From the NCBI GenBank assembly GCA_946558695.1, contig CAMNTQ010000006.1, positions 1 to 64,000 on the forward strand: DNA of 64,000 nt, in the 5' to 3' direction. Positions 1-8,941 of this stretch are shown here, piece after piece. The position numbers and the translations under genes were made by a program. Each line of letters opens with the position of its first letter. Position 1 is the first letter of the stretch. Under the pieces are notes generated by a model. The model was not told the DNA's origin, searched no databases, and was given only the letters and a program-made list of their open reading frames with translations. This DNA is from an uncultured Lachnospiraceae bacterium (GTDB lineage Bacteria > Bacillota > Clostridia > Lachnospirales > Lachnospiraceae).

Positions 1-29
1 CTCGATAAATCCTATGTTCTTCCGTTTAT

Positions 30-1103
30 TTATTTTTCTTCATGAAACAACCCTATGAGCTTCTTGCTGAGGGTATTCATCTTTTTGATCAGTCTTTTTT
101 TCTCACTTCCAGACAGTATCTTGGGCTGGAAATCATTGGTGTTTTTATGAGAAGAAAGGGAACAGGGTATGATCTTTGCATCGTTTTTAGTCTGCAGCTT
201 CCCGTTTTTTAAAGTGAAAGTCTGTTGAAAGATCATAGTGTCCTTATCTTTAGGGTTGCTGTTTCCGCCAAAGCAGAAATTTCCGAGACTATATACGATA
301 TAGCGCCCCTTGTATTGCTCGATGCCCTGAAGTACATGAGGGTGATGCCCGAGTACCAGAGAAGCGCCGCAGTCAATGGCATAATGCCCCAAAGACTTTT
401 GCTTTGAGTTCGGATAGTATTTTCGTTCTGTGCCCCAGTGGAAGCTGACGATTATAATTTCAGCATTATTTTTCTTTGCCTGACTGATACCGTTTTTCAC
501 TTGCTTTTTTGTAATTCGTTCCAGTGCATTAAAGCCGAGAAACGCGGTTTTGACGCCTTTTACTGTCTGATAATTGATTGTTGGGTTATAACAGTAGCCG
601 ATTTTGTTCTTTTTCAGTGTTTTCTGAGTATCTGTGAGGGAAGACTTGCCGTAATCCTTTGAATGATTATTTGCAAGATTCACGACTTCGACAGAACCTT
701 TTTTCAGGATAGAAGCATACTTTTTCGGCCCTTTAAATGTAAAAGTCTTTCTGGCGCGTTTTGTTGAGCCTGTAAGCGTGCCTTCAAAATTAACAATCGT
801 AATGTCATCCCGCGAAAAGACAGAACGTACTTTTCGCAGAAAATAGCTGTCACCCTTTTTCTTGTAATATTTGTTGAAGTTGTGACTGTATCGGGAATCT
901 ATTCCAAGAGTACAGTCCCCGGCGGCGCTGATGGTGATGGAAGTAGTCGGCCCTTGTATAGCCTTGGCATCAGCAGCTTCAGGAAGCAGATTAACGGCCT
1001 CCGGTGCATATTCGCCGGCATAAGTTGTCATCGCGGCATTGGTGCCAAGGAACAGGATAAGTAATATTGTCACAAGAGTTTTTCCGGCGGAATGTGTTTT
1101 CAT
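30..1103 (-). CDS. CapA/PgsA-like secreted metallophosphatase-fold protein
   Basis: This 357-residue protein starts with a signal peptide: a basic N-terminus, then a hydrophobic stretch to about residue 29. The rest matches the PGA_cap (CapA/PgsA) family, a calcineurin-like phosphoesterase fold. Visible motifs are AAGDCTLG, VNFEGTL, NLANNHSKDYG, SFHWGTE, LGHHPHVLQG and YSLGNF, which hold the Asp, Asn and His residues that bind metal in this fold. Family members occur in poly-gamma-glutamate synthesis, but many clostridial copies stand alone and have no proven role. A GGGAG ribosome binding site precedes the ATG. It is the last gene of the minus-strand dnaD-dnaC-prs group, 24 bases after the PRPP synthetase-like gene. 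No capB or capC lies nearby, so a capsule role is not supported. Confidence 0.8.
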   Translation of the reverse strand: MKTHSAGKTLVTILLILFLGTNAAMTTYAGEYAPEAVNLLPEAADAKAIQGPTTSITISAAGDCTLGIDSRYSHNFNKYYKKKGDSYFLRKVRSVFSRDDITIVNFEGTLTGSTKRARKTFTFKGPKKYASILKKGSVEVVNLANNHSKDYGKSSLTDTQKTLKKNKIGYCYNPTINYQTVKGVKTAFLGFNALERITKKQVKNGISQAKKNNAEIIIVSFHWGTERKYYPNSKQKSLGHYAIDCGASLVLGHHPHVLQGIEQYKGRYIVYSLGNFCFGGNSNPKDKDTMIFQQTFTLKNGKLQTKNDAKIIPCSLSSHKNTNDFQPKILSGSEKKRLIKKMNTLSKKLIGLFHEEK

Positions 1104-1127
1104 AGCGGTCTCCCATATGGTTAAGAT

Positions 1128-2315
1128 TTAAACTTCTTCTCCTCTGTTGTATCTTTCGACAATGTCTACAATTCGTTCACTTGGATTCAATATACTGTTA
1201 ATGGAACCGTCGTGGTTCAGCGTATCGATCATCAGCGCAATATATTTGCTCATATCGCAGTTAATATAATATGGCCTCTTTAGAAGTTCCGGTGTCTGAT
1301 AGATCAGATTTGAAGTCAGGATTCCGTCGATCAGCCCTTCTTCATACGCCTTGTCAAATTTAGAAAGCCCATTGGTGAACAGTCCAAAGGTTGCGGCGGC
1401 AAAGATACGCTTTGCCTTGCGGTTTTTCAGTTGTTTAGCGACATCTAAAATGCTGTCGCCGGAGGATATCATGTCATCCAGAATGATGACATCTTTCCCT
1501 TCCACAGAAGAACCGAGGAATTCATGGGCGACGATAGGATTACGTCCATCAACGATTTTGGTGTAGTCGCGTCTTTTATAGAACATTCCCATATCCAGAT
1601 TCAGCACATTCGCAAGATAGACAGCACGTTCTGTCGCACCTTCATCCGGGCTGATAGCCATCATGTGGTCACTGTCGATCTTAAGGTCTTTGTGTGTGCG
1701 GAGAAGTCCTTTTACAAACTGATAAGTCGGACGGACCGTCTCAAATCCGCTTAGTGGTATGGCATTCTGTACGCGCGGATCATGTGCGTCAAACGTGATG
1801 ATGTTGTCTACTCCCATCCGTACCAACTCCTGAAGCGCCAGCGCACAGTCCAGCGATTCGCGGCTGCTTCTTTTGTGCTGACGGCTCTCATAGAGAAATG
1901 GCATGATAACATTGATTCTCCGAGCCTTTCCCCCAATTGCGGCGATGACTCTCTTAAGATTCTGATAGTGGTCATCCGGAGACATGTGGTTGATACAGCC
2001 TGTTAAGGAATAAGTAAGACTGTAGTTGCAGACGTCTACCATAAGATAGATGTCCCGTCCCCGAACGGATTCAGCAATAATACCTTTGGCTTCCCCTGAG
2101 CCAAAGCGGGGGACTTTTGCGTCGATAAGATAGGTGTCCTTTTCATAACCGTTAAACACAACATCGTCTTTAAAAGCGTGTCCGTCTTCATGACGCCACT
2201 TTACGATGTAATCATCCACATGATGTCCCATCTCCTTGCAGCCATCCAAAGGGATGATTCCAAGAGCACCTACGGGGATGTTCTCAAGAACACGTTCATT
2301 ACGGCGTAACATCAT
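1128..2315 (-). CDS. Ribose-phosphate pyrophosphokinase-like protein (long form)
   Basis: This 395-residue protein belongs to the PRPP synthetase/phosphoribosyltransferase family. The PRPP-binding loop reads VIILDDMISSGDS near residue 275-290, and the family motifs FLYESRQHKRS and TFDAHDPRVQ are present. It is longer than the usual PRPP synthetase of about 315 residues and has an extra N-terminal segment, a form that is common in Clostridia next to a standard prs gene. PRPP synthesis from ribose-5-phosphate and ATP is the expected reaction, but a regulatory or divergent role is possible. Two ATG codons stand in tandem at the start, and GGGAGG lies 5 bases upstream. The start overlaps the end of the dnaC-like gene, so translation is probably coupled. 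Confidence 0.85.
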   Translation of the reverse strand: MMLRRNERVLENIPVGALGIIPLDGCKEMGHHVDDYIVKWRHEDGHAFKDDVVFNGYEKDTYLIDAKVPRFGSGEAKGIIAESVRGRDIYLMVDVCNYSLTYSLTGCINHMSPDDHYQNLKRVIAAIGGKARRINVIMPFLYESRQHKRSSRESLDCALALQELVRMGVDNIITFDAHDPRVQNAIPLSGFETVRPTYQFVKGLLRTHKDLKIDSDHMMAISPDEGATERAVYLANVLNLDMGMFYKRRDYTKIVDGRNPIVAHEFLGSSVEGKDVIILDDMISSGDSILDVAKQLKNRKAKRIFAAATFGLFTNGLSKFDKAYEEGLIDGILTSNLIYQTPELLKRPYYINCDMSKYIALMIDTLNHDGSINSILNPSERIVDIVERYNRGEEV

Positions 2316-3312
2316 TTGTACCTCCCAAATTCAATAATTTCTTCTGGATTCTGATATCGTCTCCCGTCAGGCGCAGTATCATATAATTACTGCTGATGCG
2401 GGAAAATATTCGTTCCGAATAAATAGAGTTGATGTCGTCAAGTGTAAGATTGGTAGAAATAACAGTTGGTTTTCTGCGCAGAATCCGTTCATTTAAGCAC
2501 ACGAATAACTGTGACACTGTAAAGGAATTAGAAAGCTCTGTCCCTAAATCATCAATAATGAGCAAGTCACAGTTATAAATGTGGTCAAAAACATCGTTAT
2601 CTGCTTCCTCCTTTTTTCCAAATGCATTTTTTGCAAAGTTTTCAAAAAGCGAAACTGCGGAAAAGTAAATAACGGAATAAGACTGATCCATCAGTTCTTT
2701 TGCGATGCAGTGGGTAAGGAAAGTTTTGCCGACACCGGTATCACCGTATAACAATATGTTAGAGAATTTCTCCGAAAAGGTATCCGCAAATTCGTGGCAG
2801 ACCCGCAGGGCAGTCTGCATAGACTCCTGCGAAGACCTGCCGGTGAGCGGGTCGATGTAATTGCTGGAATAATAGTCTGTGCAGAAAGTAGAAAAATTCT
2901 CCTGTCTTAATATCTCCTGCAGATTAGACTGCTTGTATAATAAATCCACGATTGCCTTCTTAAGGCAGTGGCATTTATCAGCGCCTATATAGCCGGTGTC
3001 CTGACAATCCGGGCAGGTATAGTGAAGCTCTAGATAATCTGCGGGCAGCCCCGCAGATCTAAGAAGCTCCCTTTTTTTGGTAAACAGAAGGGACAACTGT
3101 TCCTTTAACTGCTTTAAGGCAGAGTCATCGCCTTCAAGAAGATGCCTTGCCTGAGCAACACTCAGAGAAGAGACAGTTTCATCCAATTCTTTCAGCTTTG
3201 GAATACGGGCGCAGGCGGACTCATACCGTTTCCGAAGCCCGTGTTCATTATCAAGTTGTCGGAGTTCGTAAGTACGCATCAACTGGTCGTACTGCGAATT
3301 AGAAAGTGCCAT
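2299..3312 (-). CDS. DnaC/DnaI-like replicative helicase loader
   Basis: This 337-residue AAA+ ATPase resembles helicase loaders of the DnaI/DnaC (IstB-like) type. It has a coiled N-terminal region, a Cys-rich zinc-binding segment (CPDCQDTG...KCHC, near residue 100-117), Walker A GDTGVGKT, Walker B LLIIDDLG and a sensor-like STNL. In Firmicutes such loaders place the DnaB-type helicase at the origin or at stalled forks, together with DnaD. It lies directly behind dnaD, 26 bases apart, which fits a primosome operon. An IstB transposon helper is the alternative; the chromosomal partner dnaD and the zinc motif argue against it. Confidence 0.88.
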   Translation of the reverse strand: MALSNSQYDQLMRTYELRQLDNEHGLRKRYESACARIPKLKELDETVSSLSVAQARHLLEGDDSALKQLKEQLSLLFTKKRELLRSAGLPADYLELHYTCPDCQDTGYIGADKCHCLKKAIVDLLYKQSNLQEILRQENFSTFCTDYYSSNYIDPLTGRSSQESMQTALRVCHEFADTFSEKFSNILLYGDTGVGKTFLTHCIAKELMDQSYSVIYFSAVSLFENFAKNAFGKKEEADNDVFDHIYNCDLLIIDDLGTELSNSFTVSQLFVCLNERILRRKPTVISTNLTLDDINSIYSERIFSRISSNYMILRLTGDDIRIQKKLLNLGGTNDVTP

Positions 3313-3338
3313 AAAAGCAGTCTCCTTATACTATCTGC

Positions 3339-4325
3339 TTACTGCTGCAGGAGCCTTCGCTCCAGATCGTCCATGTCGTAGGAACGGCTGTCGAAATTGT
3401 TAAACCGATTGTTCGTTTTTCTTGCGGCTGCAGCATTCTTCGGTGCCTTTGTGTTCTCGCGTTTCGTCATCTTCTGTTCTTTTGCTTTCAAATATTCGGA
3501 ATCAACGGCGGCAATGTCCTCCGGTCCATGGACACCTTTCTCAAACCAGCGTTTTAAGATAGATTCTGTATAATCAAAGCTTGGCTGGTGAATCGTATCC
3601 ATTGTGCGGTTGACTGCCTCTACAATGACTGCGGAGGAAAAGCAGTATTCCTCATACCACCTCTTTATAAAAGAAATCTCTGACGCAGCGGGGGCGCGCC
3701 CCTTAATTCCGTAAGCGTTCAAAACCGTGTAGTAATTCTTGTTGTAAAAAACCGTGTTGCACTTTGCCTGAGCCACGGTTGTAATATTCTGTTCATACCA
3801 GGACAACGCCACTTTTTTAATATAATGAATACTTTTATGATTATTCTCGACGCAGTATTCAATGAGATATTCAATCAAATCTGCAGACATTCCAAGTGAC
3901 TCATAAAAATATGTAATGGCATCCATCTCCGTATGAGACAGTGTTTTTTGAAGATATTGCTCTGTTACATGAAGAATTTCCCTGAACTCCTTGCGTGACC
4001 GGAACCGCTCAATGTCGGATACGTCTGAGGCGGGAATCTCGGCAGAAGGAACTGCTGCCGGAGCCTCTGTGCGTATTTCGTAGTCCAATAACCCCTGGTT
4101 TTTCCAATAATTCAGTGCGCGGATAACATCCTTTTCTGTATCGTCGAGCGCATCCGCGATCTGTGAAATCGTCGGAATATTGCCCGGCCCTTTCAGATGG
4201 CGCAGCAAAAAAAGATAAACCTTTACATACTCCCCATTAGCTTTTGCCATGTGCTTGTCAATGAACTCGTTCTCCAGCACGGTTGTGTTCGTCTGCACAT
4301 GGTTTGTAAGGGTTAACTTTGTCAT
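3339..4325 (-). CDS. dnaD: DnaD-like primosome protein
   Basis: This 328-residue protein has a winged-helix-like N-terminal part (about residues 10-85, with TISQIADALDDTEKDVIRALNYW) and two helical DnaD/DnaB2-type domains: one around residues 110-190, and a second ending near 280 with the motif SFDYTESILKRWFEKG. The tail is basic and low-complexity. DnaD proteins bind DNA and recruit the helicase loader during replication initiation and restart. The start chosen is the ATG at 4325, with GGAGG about 12 bases upstream; a longer reading frame upstream has no ribosome site. It is the first gene of the dnaD-dnaC-prs-capA group, and an extended -10 promoter and DnaA boxes lie just upstream. Confidence 0.88.
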   Translation of the reverse strand: MTKLTLTNHVQTNTTVLENEFIDKHMAKANGEYVKVYLFLLRHLKGPGNIPTISQIADALDDTEKDVIRALNYWKNQGLLDYEIRTEAPAAVPSAEIPASDVSDIERFRSRKEFREILHVTEQYLQKTLSHTEMDAITYFYESLGMSADLIEYLIEYCVENNHKSIHYIKKVALSWYEQNITTVAQAKCNTVFYNKNYYTVLNAYGIKGRAPAASEISFIKRWYEEYCFSSAVIVEAVNRTMDTIHQPSFDYTESILKRWFEKGVHGPEDIAAVDSEYLKAKEQKMTKRENTKAPKNAAAARKTNNRFNNFDSRSYDMDDLERRLLQQ

Positions 4326-4393
4326 AGTTTTGCCAGTCCTCCAAGACAGATAAATATTTATAAGGGGATGTCCTCCCCCGTTGTGCAAGACCT

Positions 4394-4402
4394 ATTATAG
4401 CA
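4394..4402 (-). promoter_or_regulatory. Extended -10 promoter for the dnaD operon
   Basis: On the minus strand the sequence reads TGCTATAAT, a perfect sigma-A -10 box with the TGn extension, about 70 bases before the dnaD ATG. No good -35 hexamer is seen at 17 bases, which extended -10 promoters tolerate. Confidence 0.5.
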
Positions 4403-4416
4403 TTAACCGGACTGAC

Positions 4417-4443
4417 AAAAAAAGAAGTTTTTGCGTCAAAAAC
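4417..4443 (-). terminator. Weak intrinsic terminator after murC
   Basis: On the minus strand a 7-bp stem (GTTTTTG/CAAAAAC) with a 3-base loop is followed by TTCTTTTTTT. The stem is AT-rich, so leaky termination into dnaD is likely. Confidence 0.4.
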
Positions 4444-4452
4444 AAGGTTTTT

Positions 4453-4484
4453 TGTGGATAAAATTCTGTGGAAAATGTGGATAA
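4453..4484. promoter_or_regulatory. Cluster of three DnaA-box-like 9-mers
   Basis: Three sites lie in tandem on the same strand: TGTGGATAA at 4453-4461 and 4476-4484 (each the exact complement of the consensus DnaA box TTATCCACA), and TGTGGAAAA at 4467-4475 with one mismatch. The last two abut, and the cluster touches the murC stop codon. It sits about 50 bases upstream of the dnaD -10 box. Confidence 0.65.
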
Positions 4485-5864
4485 CTACTGTTTTAAAAGC
4501 GCATCCCCAATGTTTACAACGTCTCCTGCGCCCATAGTTATCAACATGTCCCCTTTTTCACATTTTTCCAGACAAAATGCTTCGATTTCTTCAAAGGAGG
4601 AAAGGTAAAATGCATCCGTGTCCTCCCTGCATAGCGATTCGGCGATGTCTTTTGATGAAATCCCCAGCGTATCCGTTTCTCTGGCGGCATAGATGTCTGC
4701 CAGAATGACGTGGTCCGCATAAGATAAGGCATCGACAAATTCATGAAAAAGTGCTTTCGTTCTTGTGTAGGTATGGGGCTGGAAGATGCACCAGATTTCC
4801 CTGTGAGGGTAGTGTCTCGCCGCCATAAGGGATGCTTTTATCTCTGTGGGATGATGAGCGTAGTCGTCTATAACGGTAATGCCATTTACTTCACCTTTGT
4901 ATTCAAAACGGCGTTTTGTGCCGCGGAATTTTTTGAGCCCTACACATGCTTCCTCAGCAGAAATGTTAAGCAAATCTGCGACAGCCAACGCAGCCAATGC
5001 ATTGGATACGTTGTGGTCGCCGTTAACAGACAGGGTGATCCGTTTCACAAAGGTTCCTTTTTTAATAAAGTCGAAGGAGGCGTTTCCAAGCTCATTGTGT
5101 GAGATGTTAGCCGCGCTGTAATCCATATTCGTATCAGTTCCGTAAGTAACGACCTTGCATACGAGACCGTTAGTGATGATCTCCAGATGCTCGGTGTCCC
5201 CGTTGATGATCAGACAGCCGTCAGCCGGAAGAAGTTCTGCAAACTTGCGGAAAGAGCGGCGGATATCGTTAATATCCTTAAAAAAATCGAGATGATCCTC
5301 GTCTATGTTTAGGATGATACTGATTTTGGGAAAAAATTCAAGGAAACTGTTTGTATATTCACACGCCTCGGTTACGAATATCTCTGAATTGCCTACGCGG
5401 ATATTGCCTCCTATGGCGTTCAGAATACCGCCCACAGAGACGGTAGGATCTGCGTCCGCTGCGAGAAGTATATGCGTCAGCATGGAGGTTGTGGTGGTCT
5501 TCCCATGTGTTCCGGAGACAGCGATAGGAATATCATAATTTGTCATGAGCTGACCAAGAAGCTGCGCGCGTGTCAGCATGAAAAGCCCTTTATCCGCAGC
5601 GGCCCTATATTCCTCATTGTCAGCGTGGATTGCCGCTGTATAGACAACTACGTCAATTCCGTCTACTATATTAGATGCTTTTTGACCATAAAAAATTGCA
5701 GCCCCTGCAGCTTCAAGCTGTTCCGTCAGGGCGGAATGCTTGTTGTCGGAGCCGGAGACGGTGAAGCCCTCTTTGAGAAGAACCTTGGCCAGACCGCTCA
5801 TGCTGATGCCGCCGATTCCTATAAAATGTACGTGTATTGGCTGTTCAAAATTTATTTTATACAT
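4485..5864 (-). CDS. murC: UDP-N-acetylmuramate--L-alanine ligase
   Basis: This 459-residue Mur ligase joins L-alanine to UDP-MurNAc with ATP in the cytoplasmic steps of peptidoglycan synthesis. The N-terminal Rossmann motif HFIGIGGISMSGLA, the ATP loop GTHGKTTTTS near residue 110, the central motif NIDEDHLD and the C-terminal IDDYAHHP are all in place, and the length is normal. The start is the ATG opening MYKINFEQ, with AGGAAGG just upstream; a reading frame starting 11 codons earlier would run through the palindrome and has no ribosome site. The gene is divergent from glgC. Confidence 0.96.
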   Translation of the reverse strand: MYKINFEQPIHVHFIGIGGISMSGLAKVLLKEGFTVSGSDNKHSALTEQLEAAGAAIFYGQKASNIVDGIDVVVYTAAIHADNEEYRAAADKGLFMLTRAQLLGQLMTNYDIPIAVSGTHGKTTTTSMLTHILLAADADPTVSVGGILNAIGGNIRVGNSEIFVTEACEYTNSFLEFFPKISIILNIDEDHLDFFKDINDIRRSFRKFAELLPADGCLIINGDTEHLEIITNGLVCKVVTYGTDTNMDYSAANISHNELGNASFDFIKKGTFVKRITLSVNGDHNVSNALAALAVADLLNISAEEACVGLKKFRGTKRRFEYKGEVNGITVIDDYAHHPTEIKASLMAARHYPHREIWCIFQPHTYTRTKALFHEFVDALSYADHVILADIYAARETDTLGISSKDIAESLCREDTDAFYLSSFEEIEAFCLEKCEKGDMLITMGAGDVVNIGDALLKQ

Positions 5865-5883
5865 AAACACCTTCCTGTTCCAT

Positions 5884-5905
5884 ATACTGGCATGCATGCC
5901 AGTAT
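5884..5905. promoter_or_regulatory. 22-bp perfect palindrome in the murC leader
   Basis: A perfect inverted repeat with half-site ATACTGGCATG and no spacer lies 20 bases upstream of the murC start codon, overlapping the approach to its ribosome site. It could be an operator or, as RNA, a hairpin affecting murC translation. There is no U-tract, so a terminator is unlikely. Confidence 0.5.
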
Positions 5906-5932
5906 TTTATACACATTTATTATTAATAATGT

Positions 5933-5950
5933 TATATGATATATCATATA
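5933..5950. promoter_or_regulatory. 18-bp AT-only-core palindrome in the murC-glgC intergenic region
   Basis: A perfect 18-bp palindrome with half-site TATATGATA lies 28 bases from the larger palindrome, towards glgC. It is AT-rich, so chance formation is more plausible than for the neighbour. Confidence 0.3.
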
Positions 5951-6064
5951 CTATATGCCCTTATTATACTATTATAAACAGATATCGTGAAAAAACCAAG
6001 ATTAAGTTGTTTGGCATATTTCCATAAAAAGATACTATAAATGATAAAAATATTGTAAAAATCG

Positions 6065-6093
6065 TTCACTATGGCAAAAAAGTGTGCTATAAT
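6065..6093 (+). promoter_or_regulatory. Probable sigma-A promoter of glgC
   Basis: TTCACT and TATAAT are separated by 17 bases. The -10 box is perfect and lies 32 bases before the glgC ATG. Confidence 0.6.
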
Positions 6094-6124
6094 GACATTA
6101 TAAAAACTAAGAAGGGGTGATAAC

Positions 6125-7399
6125 ATGAGAAAAAAAGAGATGATAGCAATGCTGTTAGCCGGCGGACAAGGCAGCAGGCTCGGAGTCCTTACTGCCAAAG
6201 TTGCAAAGCCGGCAGTTGCTTTTGGCGGAAAGTACCGTATAATTGATTTCCCTCTTAGTAACTGTATTAACTCAGGAATCGATACCGTCGGAGTATTAAC
6301 ACAATATCAGCCCCTACGTTTGAATACACATATAGGGATCGGGATACCGTGGGATTTGGACCGCAGCTTTGGCGGCGTATCTATTCTTCCGCCATACGAG
6401 AAAAGCGGAAGCAGCGAGTGGTACACGGGTACTGCCAATGCGATTTATCAGAATCTTGATTATATGGAGACTTTTAATCCAGATTATGTGCTGATTCTTT
6501 CAGGGGATCATATATATAAGATGGATTATGAAGTTATGCTTGACTATCATAAGGAGAATCATGCGGATGTGACGATTGCGGCTATGCCGGTGCCGATGGA
6601 GGAAGCGAGCCGGTTCGGCATTGTTGTTGCAGAGGAAGACGGGCAGATTTCGGAGTTTCAGGAAAAGCCTGAACAGCCGAAGAGCAATCTGGCATCCATG
6701 GGGATTTATATTTTTAGCTGGCCGATTCTTAAGGCAGCGCTCATTGCACTCAAAGAGGTGCACGGCTGTGATTTTGGAAAGCATATTATTCCGTATTGCC
6801 ACGGCAGGGGCAATCGGTTATTTGCGTACGAATATAACGGCTACTGGAAAGATGTCGGTACATTAGGCTCTTATTGGGAAGCTAATATGGAGTTGATAGA
6901 TATTATTCCCGAGTTTAATTTATACGAAGAATTCTGGAAGATCTATACGAACAGCGGGATATTGCCGCCGCAGTATATTTCTCCGAACTCTGTGATTGAA
7001 AAGAGTATTATCAGCAACGGCTGCGAAGTATATGGAGAAGTGCATAACTGTGTGATCGGAGCAGGGGTGACGATTGGAGAAGGAGCTGTTGTTCGTGACT
7101 CAATCATTATGCAGGATGTGCGGGTTGGAGACGGCTGCGTGATCGATAAAGCCATCATAGCTGAGAATACGGAGATAGAGAAAAATTGCACGATTGGTAT
7201 TGGGAAAGAAGTTCCTAATAAGTTGAAGCCGTCGGTTTACTCTTTTGGACTTGTGACGATCGGAGAGAATTCTAAAGTGCCGGAAAGAGTTCAGATCGGA
7301 AAGAATACGGCGATCAGCGGTATTACGGAGAAGTTTGACTATCCGAACAATTTATTGGAAAGCGGCGAGACTTTGATAAAGGCAGGTGAGCGTATATGA
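6125..7399 (+). CDS. glgC: Glucose-1-phosphate adenylyltransferase
   Basis: This 424-residue enzyme makes ADP-glucose from glucose-1-phosphate and ATP, the committed step of bacterial glycogen synthesis. The nucleotidyltransferase motif [11 protein letters not shown] near residue 12, [10 protein letters not shown], the substrate region [11 protein letters not shown], and [18 protein letters not shown] are all present. A left-handed beta-helix (hexapeptide repeats) fills residues from about 295. A GAAGGGGTG site precedes the ATG. The next gene, glgD, overlaps it by 4 bases, which fits a GlgC-GlgD hetero-oligomer. No glgA, glgB or glgP is in the window. Confidence 0.95.
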   Translation: MRKKEMIAMLLAGGQGSRLGVLTAKVAKPAVAFGGKYRIIDFPLSNCINSGIDTVGVLTQYQPLRLNTHIGIGIPWDLDRSFGGVSILPPYEKSGSSEWYTGTANAIYQNLDYMETFNPDYVLILSGDHIYKMDYEVMLDYHKENHADVTIAAMPVPMEEASRFGIVVAEEDGQISEFQEKPEQPKSNLASMGIYIFSWPILKAALIALKEVHGCDFGKHIIPYCHGRGNRLFAYEYNGYWKDVGTLGSYWEANMELIDIIPEFNLYEEFWKIYTNSGILPPQYISPNSVIEKSIISNGCEVYGEVHNCVIGAGVTIGEGAVVRDSIIMQDVRVGDGCVIDKAIIAENTEIEKNCTIGIGKEVPNKLKPSVYSFGLVTIGENSKVPERVQIGKNTAISGITEKFDYPNNLLESGETLIKAGERI

Positions 7400-8514
7400 G
7401 AGCAGTAGGACTTATATTAGCAGGCGGTAACAGCCATAAGATGCGTGACCTGACCAGAAAGAGAGCGGTAGCGGCTATGCCGATGGCAGGGAGTTACAGG
7501 GCGGTTGATTTTACGCTCAGCAATATGTCTAACTCCCACATTCAGAAAGTTGCGGTGCTGACGCAGTATAATGCACGCTCATTGAATGAGCATCTGAATT
7601 CTTCCAAGTGGTGGGATTTTGGGAGAAAGCATGGAGGGCTTTATGTCTTCACCCCAACGATTACGGCCGACAACGGGAACTGGTACAGAGGGACGGCGGA
7701 TGCGATTTATCAGAATTTGGATTTTCTGAGAAAATGCCATGAACCGTATGTGATCATCGCTTCAGGTGATGCCGTATACAAGATGGATTATAACAAGATG
7801 CTGGAATATCATATTGCGAAAAAAGCAGATATTACAGTTGGATATAAAGAACTGGAATCTTATGAAGAAGCCAGTAGGTTTGGAACAATTAAGATGAACG
7901 AATCTATGCGTATTGAGGAGTTTGAGGAGAAGCCGATGGTGGCGAATTCAAGCGTAGTTTCTACTGGTATCTATGTGATCAGAAGAAGACTTCTTATCGA
8001 TTTGATCGAGCATTGCGCAGAAGAGGACAGGCATGATTTTGTGACCGATATTTTAATCAGATATAAGAATCTGAAAAAAATATATGGTTATAAAATAAAA
8101 GATTACTGGAGCAACATTTCAACGGTGGAGGCGTACTATCAGACAAATATGGATTTCCTAAAGCCTGAAGTCAGAAATTATTTTTTCAAAGAGCTACCGG
8201 CGATTTATTCCAAAGTCAGCGATCTGCCGCCCGCAAAGTATAACCCGGGGGCAGTGGTTAAAAACAGCATTATAGCAAGTGGGAGTATCATCAATGGAAC
8301 TGTAGAAAATTCGATTCTCTTTAAGAAGACATTTGTCGGAAACAATTGTGTTATTAAGAATTCAATCATTCTGAACGACGTCTATCTCGGGGACAATACG
8401 TATGTTGAAAACTGTATTGTAGAAAGTCGGGACACAATTCGTGCAAATACGCGTCACGTAGGAGAAAATGGTGTAAAAGTGGTCGTTGAAAAAAATGAGA
8501 GATATGCACTATAG
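7396..8514 (+). CDS. glgD: GlgD, regulatory subunit of ADP-glucose pyrophosphorylase
   Basis: This 372-residue paralogue of GlgC overlaps it by 4 bases (ATGA). It keeps the fold ([25 protein letters not shown], the C-terminal hexapeptide helix), but the N-terminal loop lacks the Gly and Arg pattern needed for ATP (GNSHKM instead of GQGSRL). In Firmicutes GlgD is a poorly active partner that stimulates GlgC. The overlap implies coupled translation. It is shorter than GlgC, as expected for the family. Confidence 0.92.
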   Translation: MRAVGLILAGGNSHKMRDLTRKRAVAAMPMAGSYRAVDFTLSNMSNSHIQKVAVLTQYNARSLNEHLNSSKWWDFGRKHGGLYVFTPTITADNGNWYRGTADAIYQNLDFLRKCHEPYVIIASGDAVYKMDYNKMLEYHIAKKADITVGYKELESYEEASRFGTIKMNESMRIEEFEEKPMVANSSVVSTGIYVIRRRLLIDLIEHCAEEDRHDFVTDILIRYKNLKKIYGYKIKDYWSNISTVEAYYQTNMDFLKPEVRNYFFKELPAIYSKVSDLPPAKYNPGAVVKNSIIASGSIINGTVENSILFKKTFVGNNCVIKNSIILNDVYLGDNTYVENCIVESRDTIRANTRHVGENGVKVVVEKNERYAL

Positions 8515-8546
8515 TTCAACGATTGGACAGAAAGGAGCCATGAACA

Positions 8547-8816
8547 ATGCAGATTACGGATGTACGTGCACGCAGAGTGGCAAAAGAAGGGAAACTAAAG
8601 GCAGTCGTGTCAGTTACTATGGATGGAGAATTTGTAGTACACGACATCAAGGTTATCGAAGGTGAGAAAGGCTTGTTCATTGCAATGCCGAGTAAGAAAG
8701 CAGTAGATGGCGAATATCGGGATATTGCACATCCGATTAATTCGAGCACCAGAGAGCGCATTCAGAGTATTATTCTCGAGGAATATGAGAAAGCGCTGTT
8801 AGAAGATGCAGTGTAA
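8547..8816 (+). CDS. spoVG: SpoVG, RNA-binding regulator
   Basis: This 89-residue protein matches SpoVG along its length: the [11 protein letters not shown] opening, [17 protein letters not shown] and FIAMPSKK...YRDIAHPI. SpoVG proteins are small nucleic-acid-binding regulators that affect sporulation, cell division and surface polymers in Firmicutes. AAAGGAG lies 9 bases upstream of the ATG. The gene sits 32 bases after glgD and may be transcribed with it; a stem-loop follows. Confidence 0.95.
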   Translation: MQITDVRARRVAKEGKLKAVVSVTMDGEFVVHDIKVIEGEKGLFIAMPSKKAVDGEYRDIAHPINSSTRERIQSIILEEYEKALLEDAV

Positions 8817-8836
8817 TATTTATCGAGAGGTGGGGG

Positions 8837-8873
8837 ATGCTCCGGGACTATATTCTATATAGTTCCGGAGCAT
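8837..8873 (+). terminator. Stem-loop after spoVG
   Basis: A 16-bp stem (left arm begins ATGCTCCGGGAC) with one G-U pair and a 5-base loop ends 57 bases after spoVG. No clear U-tract follows, so it may be a terminator or an RNA-stability hairpin. Confidence 0.5.
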
Positions 8874-8941
8874 TCTGGCGTTGTGCGGCAGAAGCGGATA
8901 TTGCAGGTATTATATTGCAGAGAGAAGATCTTAGATAAAAG

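Noticed and set aside
30..1103. Capsule poly-gamma-glutamate synthesis gene
   Set aside because: The CapA-like fold is clear, but capB, capC and capE are absent and the gene is at the end of a replication operon.
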